From assembly GCF_002887815.1 (NCBI RefSeq), contig NZ_PDHO01000021.1, positions 1 through 64,000 of the forward strand: a DNA stretch of 64,000 bases. Reading direction: 5' to 3'. Source of the stretch: Mycobacterium sp. ENV421 (lineage in GTDB: Bacteria; Actinomycetota; Actinomycetes; Mycobacteriales; Mycobacteriaceae). A program made the translations under genes and the position numbers. This document shows, piece by piece, positions 15,567 through 22,466 of the stretch; positions within the stretch are counted from its first letter, which is position 1, and each line of letters begins with the position of its first letter. The notes beneath the pieces were generated by a model that worked only from the letters and a program-made list of their open reading frames with translations, was not told the DNA's origin and made no database searches.

Positions 15567-15652
15567 AAAGTTGGCCAGGATGGAGCAAACCTGTGGTGCC
15601 GGCCACATCCGGCCGGCAAGAATGCCTGTTCTCTGTTTCCCGAGGAGCGTCG

Positions 15653-17134
15653 ATGGCGACCATCAGTACCCCCCACTACCTGCTGGATCAGGCTCGTCGC
15701 CGATTCACGCCCACCCTCAACACCATCCCCGGCATGGGTGCGGTCGAAAAGCGGCTCCGTGAGCGCGATTGGCCGCAGTTCGAGCTGGCCAAGGCGCCCG
15801 CTGGCAGCGGCCTCAAGACGGTCATGGGCGATTCGGGGCTCCCGCTGCTCGGCCACATGATCGAGACCTTTCGCGGCGGCCCCGAATATCTGATGCAGGT
15901 CTACCGCAAGTACGGACCGATCCACTACGCCTACTCCCCGGCCCTGCCCGCGGTCACCGCATTGGGACCCGACGCCACCCAGGCGGTGTTCTCCAACAAG
16001 AACAAGGACTTCTCCCAGAAGGGCTGGCATCCGGTCATCGGGCCGTTCTTCAACCGCGGCCTGATGATGCTCGACTTCGACGAGCACATGTACCACCGGC
16101 GCATCATGCAGGAGGCGTTCACCCGCACCCGGCTGTCCGGCTACGTCGAGCACATCGACCGGGTCGCCTCGCAGGTCATCGCCGACGACTGGGTGGCCAA
16201 CGACCCGCGCTTCCTGTTCCACCCGGCGGTCAAGGAGCTCACCCTGGACATCGCGTCGGTGGTGTTCATGGGCCACGAGCCCGGATCCGACCATGACCTG
16301 GTGACCAAGGTGAACGCGGCGTTCACCATGACCACCCGCGCCGGTGGGGCGATCATCCGCACCTCCGTTCCGCCGTTCAAGTGGTGGCGTGGACTGCAGG
16401 CCCGCAAGGTACTGGAGGACTACTTCAGCGAGCGGCTCAAGGAACGCCGCAACGCCGAGGGCACCGACATGTTGACGGTGCTCTGCCACACCGCCGACGA
16501 CGACGGCAACACGTTCACCGACGACGACATCGTCAACCACATGATCTTCCTGATGATGGCCGCACACGACACTTCGACGTCGACGCTGACGACGATGGCC
16601 AACCAACTCGCCGCGAACCCCGAATGGCAGGAACGCTGCCGCGACGAGTCCGACCGGCTCGGCGACGGGCCGCTGGATATCGAGGCGCTGGAGAAGCTGG
16701 AAACCCTCGACCTGGTGATCAACGAGTCGCTGCGGATGGTCACTCCGCTGCCGTTCAACGTGCGCCAGGCGGTGCGCGACACCGAACTGCTGGGCTTCTT
16801 CATCCCGGCCGGCACCAACGTCAACGTCTGGCCCGGACTGAACCACCGGCTGCCCGAGCTGTGGACCGATCCGGAGAAGTTCGACCCTGATCGCTTCGCC
16901 GAGCCGCGCAACGAGCACAAGCGGCATCGCTACGCGTTCGCTCCGTTCGGCGGCGGCGCGCACAAGTGCATCGGGATGGTTTTCGGGCAGCTGGAGATCA
17001 AGACCGTCATGCATCGCCTGTTGCGCAAGTACCGCCTCGAGCTCCCGCACCCGGGCTACCAGCCCCACTACGACTACGCGGGCATGCCCGTGCCGATGGA
17101 CGGCATGCCGATCGTGCTGCGTCCGCTGCACTGA
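15653..17134 (+). CDS. cyp136: Cytochrome P450, CYP136 family
   Basis: A 493-residue P450. The I-helix oxygen motif is AAHDTST, the K-helix ExxR is in NESLRMV, and the haem loop is FAPFGGGAHKCIG. It is longer than soluble bacterial P450s and has an N-terminal extension of about 60 residues, as in CYP136. ATG 15653 follows GAGGAG by 5 bp; the much longer open frame upstream is shadow. Its position beside TetR and SDR genes matches cyp136 of M. tuberculosis (recalled as Rv3059). The natural substrate is not established; redox partners are not in the window. Confidence 0.93.
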   Translation: MATISTPHYLLDQARRRFTPTLNTIPGMGAVEKRLRERDWPQFELAKAPAGSGLKTVMGDSGLPLLGHMIETFRGGPEYLMQVYRKYGPIHYAYSPALPAVTALGPDATQAVFSNKNKDFSQKGWHPVIGPFFNRGLMMLDFDEHMYHRRIMQEAFTRTRLSGYVEHIDRVASQVIADDWVANDPRFLFHPAVKELTLDIASVVFMGHEPGSDHDLVTKVNAAFTMTTRAGGAIIRTSVPPFKWWRGLQARKVLEDYFSERLKERRNAEGTDMLTVLCHTADDDGNTFTDDDIVNHMIFLMMAAHDTSTSTLTTMANQLAANPEWQERCRDESDRLGDGPLDIEALEKLETLDLVINESLRMVTPLPFNVRQAVRDTELLGFFIPAGTNVNVWPGLNHRLPELWTDPEKFDPDRFAEPRNEHKRHRYAFAPFGGGAHKCIGMVFGQLEIKTVMHRLLRKYRLELPHPGYQPHYDYAGMPVPMDGMPIVLRPLH

Positions 17135-17141
17135 TCGGCGG

Positions 17142-17609
17142 TCAGCCGATCAGCCGGTTCGCGCAGGCGATGACGGCGCGCAGCGCCGACTGGGTGGGAT
17201 CCTCCGCCCAGCCCATCGCCCATTCCCGGCGTCGTCCGTCGCTGCCCTGCACAAAGGTCGCGGTGTGCGACCCGGCGGCCAACTGGTGGAATCGGGTCAT
17301 CTCGACGCCGATACCCCGGTCGTAGAGCATCGCGGTCAGCGCTGCGACCGGACCACTGGCGTGCACGGTCGCACTCTCGATGCGGTCGCCCACGGCAAGC
17401 GTCGCGCAGAATCGGTGCGGCTGCGGACCCGACCGGGAGGAGCGGTTGTCGCACTCCCACGACCCCAGCCGAACGGGTCCGCCGCTGGGGCTGAATGTGT
17501 CGGTGAATGCGCTCCACGACATCGTTTGGGCGTGTTGGCGCAGTTCCGCGGGCAGCGGAGCGCAGAAGCGCGGAGCAGGTTCAAAGATTGTGGTGCTGTG
17601 CGGACTCAT
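17142..17609 (-). CDS. Stand-alone LeuA (2-isopropylmalate synthase) regulatory-domain protein
   Basis: A 155-residue protein with no catalytic barrel. Residues about 65-155 resemble the C-terminal allosteric domain of 2-isopropylmalate synthase: a GP-centred helix start (HASGPVAALTAMLYDRGIGV), a loop ending in SHTATFVQG, and the closing WGVG-like WAMGWAEDPTQSALRAVIA helix. In LeuA this domain binds leucine for feedback control. The N-terminal 60 residues are a separate segment (LPAELRQHAQTMSW). It may bind leucine or modulate a synthase in trans; this is inference. A leader peptide and attenuator-like hairpin precede it, strengthening the link to branched-chain amino acids. It converges on cyp136 (7-bp gap). 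Confidence 0.75.
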   Translation of the reverse strand: MSPHSTTIFEPAPRFCAPLPAELRQHAQTMSWSAFTDTFSPSGGPVRLGSWECDNRSSRSGPQPHRFCATLAVGDRIESATVHASGPVAALTAMLYDRGIGVEMTRFHQLAAGSHTATFVQGSDGRRREWAMGWAEDPTQSALRAVIACANRLIG

Positions 17610-17664
17610 GTGAATCGGTCTTCTCGTCCAGAGGAGGCTGACCGACGGCGTAGTTTTCGACCCA

Positions 17665-17697
17665 CAGCGGGGGGTCGGTCTGGATCAGACCCCGCTG
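17665..17697 (-). promoter_or_regulatory. Attenuator-like hairpin overlapping the leader ORF
   Basis: CAGCGGGG (17665-17672) can pair with CCCCGCTG (17690-17697), enclosing GGTCTG/CAGACC (17677-17691) with a GAT loop. On the transcribed minus strand the last sense codons and stop of the 14-codon leader lie in the first arm, so ribosome position on the leader would decide folding. No U-run follows, so termination would have to be Rho-like or U-independent, or the control could act on translation. Confidence 0.5.
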
Positions 17698-17729
17698 CGG
17701 GCGGTTACTACGGCAAGCACACGGTGCAT
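17685..17729 (-). CDS. 14-codon leader peptide, branched-chain amino acid type
   Basis: ATG at 17729 opens MHRVLAVVTARSGV and a stop. It contains Val-Leu-Ala-Val-Val followed by Thr-Ala-Arg. From memory, this closely resembles the ilvB leader peptide of Corynebacterium glutamicum, which has consecutive Val codons followed by TAR. It lies 75 bp upstream of the LeuA-domain gene, and its end overlaps a stable hairpin. Ribosome stalling at Val/Leu codons under starvation would be the control signal. It is too short for coding statistics; the call rests on composition and context. Confidence 0.55.
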   Translation of the reverse strand: MHRVLAVVTARSGV

Positions 17730-17810
17730 GGTCGCCAAGGTTAGACCTGCCCGGGCAGGCGACGCAAACGGGTTATCGTCGCCCTAAGCTTTCACCCCAG
17801 AGGAGTTGAT

Positions 17811-17948
17811 ATGTGCTATCCCGTCGAATGCCCACGCTGTCACAAAACCACTTGGGCGGGTTGTGGCGAGCACGTCGACCAGGTGATGCGCGACGTGCCA
17901 CCCGCCCAGCAGTGCACCTGCGGGCAGGGCAGCCAGCCCGGCCGCTAG
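17811..17948 (+). CDS. 45-residue Cys-rich, zinc-ribbon-like small protein
   Basis: ATG 17811, preceded 6 bp earlier by AGAGGAG, opens a 45-residue ORF starting MCYPVECPRCHKTTWAGCG and ending with a CTCGQG segment. It has six cysteines, including a CPRC pair and a CTC pair, which fits a small zinc-binding fold. I recall close relatives in many actinobacteria, always as short proteins of unknown function. Its stop overlaps the convergent phosphotransferase gene by 4 bp. It faces the LeuA-domain leader, with which it shares an upstream region. Confidence 0.8.
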   Translation: MCYPVECPRCHKTTWAGCGEHVDQVMRDVPPAQQCTCGQGSQPGR

Positions 17949-19018
17949 ACGAACGGGTTGTCGCCCGTCGCGACCTGTACGCCGAGGGTGATCAGCCGGC
18001 TCGCCGAATCATGCGGCCGCTCACCGGCTTCGCGGTGTGCCTGGCCGGCCAGATACCGCGAGTACGTGCCCTCGATGACGATCGCCAGCTTGAAGCACGC
18101 CATTGCGATGTACCAGTTCAGGTGTCCGGTGGGGCGGCCTCCGGCGTCGGCGTACGCGGCGACCAATTCGGTGCGCGACGGCAACCCGCCGAGTGCAGCC
18201 AACTCCCGGCCGGCATTGATCGGGTCCGGATCGTCGGGCCAGCACACCAGGATCCAGCCCAGATCCAGCAACGGATCACCGATGGTGCACATCTCCCAGT
18301 CCACGAACGCCGCGACCTCGGGGGCGTCGCGACGTAGCAGCACGTTGTTGAGGTGTGCGTCGCCGTGCATGATGCCTGGCTCACCGTCGGGCGGCCGGTG
18401 TTCACCGAGCCAGTCCGCGAGGCGGCTGACCTCCAGCATCTCCGGCCGGTAGCTCTCGTGCCGGTAGCTGTCGAGCAGCGCGAGGAAGTTCGGAACCTGG
18501 CGCGCCAGAAAGGAACCCGGACGGTGTAGCTGCTGCAACGGGCGACCCCGCCACGGCGCTGCGCTCAGGCGGGCCAGGTCTGCCGCGTAATTCAGACCCA
18601 CCTGATGCCGCAGCCGTGGGTCGGCGGCGTACGCGGGGGCCACCTCGGTCGCCGGGTTGAAGCCGTCGACATCCTCCATCAGGTAGAAGACCACACCCAG
18701 CACGCCGAGGTCGTCGCAGCCGGCCACGAATTCGGGATGGGGCACCGAGCTTCCGGCCAACGTCTGCAGCACCGCGATCTCGCGCTGCATGGTGCGGTTG
18801 CTGTTGGGACGCGGGTGGGGCGGCGGCCTGCGCAGCACAAGGCGGCGGTCGTCGACACGCATCCGCACCACCACGTTCTGGGTTCCGCCGGCCAGCGGTT
18901 CGACATCGCTGACCCGCGAACCGATTCCGTTGTCCCGCGCCCAGGTGGTCAGCGCACCGACCGCGGCCGAGTCAAGCGTTCCGGGAACTTCGGCGGCCCG
19001 GTCCTCGATGTTGCTCAA
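17945..19018 (-). CDS. Phosphotransferase-family (APH/ACAD10-like) kinase fold protein
   Basis: A 357-residue aminoglycoside-phosphotransferase-fold protein. The catalytic loop GIMHGDAHLNNVLL and the metal-binding FVDWEMCTIGDPLLDLGW are intact, and LAGGTQNVVVRM is the nucleotide-loop region. Actinobacterial relatives usually sit with acyl-CoA dehydrogenases, and fadE22 is nearby. The start is taken at TTG 19018, whose TTGA overlaps the stop of the upstream PP2C gene; upstream in-frame sequence belongs to that gene. An antibiotic resistance role is unlikely. Confidence 0.88.
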   Translation of the reverse strand: MSNIEDRAAEVPGTLDSAAVGALTTWARDNGIGSRVSDVEPLAGGTQNVVVRMRVDDRRLVLRRPPPHPRPNSNRTMQREIAVLQTLAGSSVPHPEFVAGCDDLGVLGVVFYLMEDVDGFNPATEVAPAYAADPRLRHQVGLNYAADLARLSAAPWRGRPLQQLHRPGSFLARQVPNFLALLDSYRHESYRPEMLEVSRLADWLGEHRPPDGEPGIMHGDAHLNNVLLRRDAPEVAAFVDWEMCTIGDPLLDLGWILVCWPDDPDPINAGRELAALGGLPSRTELVAAYADAGGRPTGHLNWYIAMACFKLAIVIEGTYSRYLAGQAHREAGERPHDSASRLITLGVQVATGDNPFV

Positions 19019-21183
19019 CGGTCGGTTGATTCCCGAAAAGCATTGCTGCTCATGCCAACTCCAAAGCGGATCGCGACGGCGCAGACATCGTCGTTGCGGG
19101 GCGGCGGCGCGAGGGTCTGGGTCAGTTCCCGGCATGCCGACGGCAGAGCCTCGTCTCCCCGCCAGTCGGCGACGATGCGCTCGACGCGCACCATTCCTGA
19201 TTCGATGTCCTGGCCGCGACGTTCGATGAGCCCGTCGGTGTACATGACGAGGAGGTCACCCTCCCCCACCTCGACGTCGCCCTCGCTGTAGGACGCCCGC
19301 TCGATCGGGCCCAGTACGGGGCCGTGCGCACCGGCCAACCGGATGACCGTCCCGGTCGACGCCCGCCGCAGCAACAGCGGCGGATGCCCGGCCGAGGCGT
19401 AGCACAAGGTCGACGAGGACGAATCCAGCAGCGCCACAGCCATTGTCGCGAATTTTCCGTTGCTGGCGTGACGGGTGAACGCGTTGAGTGCCGACAGCAA
19501 CTGTGCCGGCGCCAACCCCTGTAGCGCCAGCGCCCGCCCGGCGCTGCGCAGTTGAGCCATGTCCTCGACGGCGGGCAGCCCGTGGCCCACCACATCGCCG
19601 ACCGCCAGATAGGTTCGGCCGTGCGATAATTCGAGCGCGTCGTACCAGTCGCCGCCGAGGCCCTGCACCAGATCGGCCGGTTCGTAACTCACCCCGACGT
19701 CGACTCCGTCGATCCGAATCGGGCTGGTCGGCAGAACAGCCGCCTGCAACACCGCCGCGCGGGCGTGTTCGTCGGCGTACATGCGTGCCCGCACCAGCGC
19801 CTGACCGATCATCGTCGCGACTGCTGAGGTGTACGCGAGTTGCGCGGTGTCCAGCGGTTGGGTGTCGGCCCAGGCCAATACCAGCGCGCCGATTGCCTTG
19901 CCGCCCACGGTCAGCGGCCAGCTCGCTACGGCCGCGCCGCCGCTTGCGACCATCCACTTGGCGTTGTCGGGGTATCGCCGGCGATATTCGGCGACGGTGC
20001 GGATCACCACCGGCTGCCCGGTGCGGACCGCGTCGGTGGCCGCTGTGGACTCACTGACCGCCACACGTTCGTGGAACTGATTGACCACGAATTCGGGATA
20101 GCCACCCATCGCCACCCACTCGAGGTCGGCGCCTTCGTCACTGACCAGGCCGACCGCGACTGCTTGCGCGCCTGCGTCATTGATCACCTGACTGATGACC
20201 GCGTCACCGATCTGTTTCTGGGTGAACGCCCCCGACAGCAACCGGCCGAGGTTGGCGAGCGTCTCGAGGCGGGCCCGTTCACGCTGTTCGGCCTGGTGTC
20301 GCCTGACCGCAGTGACACGCCCCCCGGCTTCCTGCGCGGTCAACATCGCGACCAGCACCACCACCGCGATGAACGCCTGAGCGATCGCCAACTGGCCCGG
20401 GCGGTGCAGATCGAGGTTCTCGAAGGTCGAGTATCCGGCGTTGGCCATGCCGTTGGCGGTGAACGCCAGCGCGCCGCCGCAGAGGGCCGCGCCGATCATG
20501 TCCAGACGTAGGGCCGCCCACGCCATCACCGGTAGCAGGAACAGCGCGGGGGGAAGCGAGAGGCGGAACGAGACCACGGTCAGCACGGCCATGCCGGTCA
20601 GGACCAGCACGGTCTCCAGCATCCGCGATCGAAGGATGTGGGATTGCACTGGCCACAACAGGATTGGTGCGCCGATCATCAAGACACCGACCCCGTCGCC
20701 GGCCCACCAGTGCAGGACAGCCATGCCCCAGTCGACCTGGGTGCGCAGAGAGCTGGTCAGCCCGCCGACCACGCCGCCCGCCAGCGGGCCCAACACCATG
20801 GCTCCGGCCACGAATCGTGCGAGGTCCTCACGCTTGCGCAGATCAGGCGGTCCCTTGCACCACGCCAGCACCAATGAGGCCCCGACCAGCGGCTCCACCG
20901 AGTTGGCCACCGCGAATCCCACCGCCGATTGCCACCCCGCTCCGTAGCGAAGGTCGACGGCGAGCTCGGCGACCACGATCGCTGCGACGATCACCGGCCA
21001 CATCGTCCGGCGGGTCAGCAGCATGGCCGCCACCGTCACCCCGGCCGGCGGGAAGAACGCGGGTCCGATACCGGCACCAAAGGTCTGCCACGACAACACC
21101 GACCCGGCCAGGTAGGGCAAGGCGACCCAGCCGAACAAGCCGGCGGCGAATCCGATCCGGTCGCGAGTACGCGAGACGCTCAC
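19015..21183 (-). CDS. MASE1-GAF-PP2C (SpoIIE/RsbU-type) phosphatase
   Basis: A 722-residue membrane sensor. Residues about 10-295 form a MASE1 integral-membrane domain with about eight segments (FGAGIGPAFFPPAGVTVAAMLL is typical). Residues about 300-465 are a GAF domain, and about 490-705 the SpoIIE-type PP2C phosphatase (GGDWYDALEL, VGDVVGHGLPA, VMYTDGLIERR). Such proteins dephosphorylate anti-anti-sigma factors in partner-switching stress pathways; no such partner is in the window. MASE1 is usually found on cyclic-di-GMP enzymes and histidine kinases. The GTG start at 21183 lacks a clear ribosome site and abuts a hairpin. Confidence 0.9.
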   Translation of the reverse strand: MSVSRTRDRIGFAAGLFGWVALPYLAGSVLSWQTFGAGIGPAFFPPAGVTVAAMLLTRRTMWPVIVAAIVVAELAVDLRYGAGWQSAVGFAVANSVEPLVGASLVLAWCKGPPDLRKREDLARFVAGAMVLGPLAGGVVGGLTSSLRTQVDWGMAVLHWWAGDGVGVLMIGAPILLWPVQSHILRSRMLETVLVLTGMAVLTVVSFRLSLPPALFLLPVMAWAALRLDMIGAALCGGALAFTANGMANAGYSTFENLDLHRPGQLAIAQAFIAVVVLVAMLTAQEAGGRVTAVRRHQAEQRERARLETLANLGRLLSGAFTQKQIGDAVISQVINDAGAQAVAVGLVSDEGADLEWVAMGGYPEFVVNQFHERVAVSESTAATDAVRTGQPVVIRTVAEYRRRYPDNAKWMVASGGAAVASWPLTVGGKAIGALVLAWADTQPLDTAQLAYTSAVATMIGQALVRARMYADEHARAAVLQAAVLPTSPIRIDGVDVGVSYEPADLVQGLGGDWYDALELSHGRTYLAVGDVVGHGLPAVEDMAQLRSAGRALALQGLAPAQLLSALNAFTRHASNGKFATMAVALLDSSSSTLCYASAGHPPLLLRRASTGTVIRLAGAHGPVLGPIERASYSEGDVEVGEGDLLVMYTDGLIERRGQDIESGMVRVERIVADWRGDEALPSACRELTQTLAPPPRNDDVCAVAIRFGVGMSSNAFRESTDR

Positions 21184-21221
21184 GCGGCCCCGCTTCGTGA
21201 TCCGTGGATCAGCCGGGCCGC
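21184..21221 (-). promoter_or_regulatory. Hairpin abutting the PP2C gene start
   Basis: GCGGCCC (21184-21190) pairs with GGGCCGC (21215-21221), and inside them GATCC (21199-21203) pairs with GGATC (21206-21210). It ends one base from the GTG start, so it would mask the ribosome site. Confidence 0.45.
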
Positions 21222-21268
21222 AGGCACGTCACGAGCGTAGTCACCCGTCGGCAAACACGAGGGATTCT

Positions 21269-22285
21269 TCAGCGAGCCCGCTGGCGTCGTCGCTGATCGA
21301 AGAACTCGACCGCTTCCCGGATCGACTCGTGTACGTCGCGCGGGTGCCACCCGAGTTCGCGGGTTGCCTTGCCGTGATCCATCGGTGCCATGACCCCCAT
21401 CAGCCGCACGGTGGTCGGATTCAGCGGCAGGTCACGTCGGCTGAGCGCGGCGGCTGCACCGCCGAGGACCCCGATCGCGTTCATCACCGGTTTGGGGATT
21501 CCCACCCGGGGCGCCCGCCGACCGGCCGCGCGGGCTGCCGTCTCGTAGAGCTCGCGGTAGGGCAGATAGCGCTCGGAGATGATGTAACGCTCCCCCACCC
21601 GGCCGTGGTCGGCGGCCAGCAACAGTGCTCGGGCGGCGTCGGTGATGCCGACTACCTCCGTCGCCATCCCGGCCATATAGAAAGGCAACTTGCCGGCCGC
21701 GGCGGCGGCCACCAGCGACCCGTGCGGAGTGGGCTGCCAATCGCCTGCGCCGTACGTGTTGGATACGCACAGCGCCACCGCAGGCAACGCCTTGTCGCGG
21801 CTGTAGTCCAGTACCAACTTCTCGGCCGCGATCCGCGAGCCGATGTAGCCGCCGCCCTTGCCGCCCCAGTTGACCGGGGTGTCCTCGTTCACGACTCCAC
21901 CGGTGCCCAATCCGATCGTCCCGATGGTGCTGGTGAAGACGAACTTGCGCAGATCGGCGTTCACGGCGGTATCGAGAACGTGACGTAAACCTTCGACGTT
22001 GGTGCGGTACAGCGGTGCCGGATCGCGCAGGTGTGCCCGGGTGTCGACGACGCAGTAGTAGACGACGTCGCAGCCGTCCATCGCCTCCTTCAGCGCGGCG
22101 TCATCGAAGATGTCGCCGTAGAAGCGCCGTACGGGCAGGTCGTCGATGCCGCGCGTGGAGCTGGACTTGCGGAGCATGACGCGGACGCTGTCGCCGCGCT
22201 CCACCAACTGCCGCGTCACATGCGAGCCCAGGAAACCGCTCGCGCCCAGAACCAGTGAGTCGGTGCCTGCCACGCCCCGCAGCAT
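21269..22285 (-). CDS. NAD-dependent epimerase/dehydratase family protein
   Basis: A 338-residue extended SDR related to dihydroflavonol reductases and hopanoid-associated sugar epimerases. It has the nucleotide motif VLGASGFLGSH (about 11-21), the TSTIG segment and the active-site tyrosine in GGYIGSRIAAEK. The usual Lys at Tyr+4 is Arg here, with a Lys further on in AAEK; whether catalysis is kept cannot be judged. The substrate is unknown. ATG 22285 or GTG 22273 could be the start. The 180 bp upstream carry no gene. Confidence 0.87.
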   Translation of the reverse strand: MLRGVAGTDSLVLGASGFLGSHVTRQLVERGDSVRVMLRKSSSTRGIDDLPVRRFYGDIFDDAALKEAMDGCDVVYYCVVDTRAHLRDPAPLYRTNVEGLRHVLDTAVNADLRKFVFTSTIGTIGLGTGGVVNEDTPVNWGGKGGGYIGSRIAAEKLVLDYSRDKALPAVALCVSNTYGAGDWQPTPHGSLVAAAAAGKLPFYMAGMATEVVGITDAARALLLAADHGRVGERYIISERYLPYRELYETAARAAGRRAPRVGIPKPVMNAIGVLGGAAAALSRRDLPLNPTTVRLMGVMAPMDHGKATRELGWHPRDVHESIREAVEFFDQRRRQRAR

Positions 22286-22466
22286 GCCCGAAACCGGTCT
22301 CGGCGGACAAGATTGCGGATCTGTTCACCGGGACATCGCGGTCGGCGCTGGCAGCCGATCGCCGCGAAATCGACATCATGGTCGCGATTGAGGCGCAACC
22401 ATGACCATGAGGTAGATCTCGGCGGTTGCCCGCGGCACGCTCAGTCCCTCAGGCAGGTACCCGCGA

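Noticed and set aside
14876..17131. A 751-codon minus-strand frame covering cyp136
   Set aside because: Only its first-in-genome part (14876-15514) is a real TetR gene; the rest is antisense to the P450, whose motifs are intact.
17945..18970. Antibiotic-resistance aminoglycoside phosphotransferase
   Set aside because: The fold is shared, but the sequence and neighbourhood fit the acyl-CoA-linked phosphotransferase family of actinobacteria, so a resistance call is not supported.
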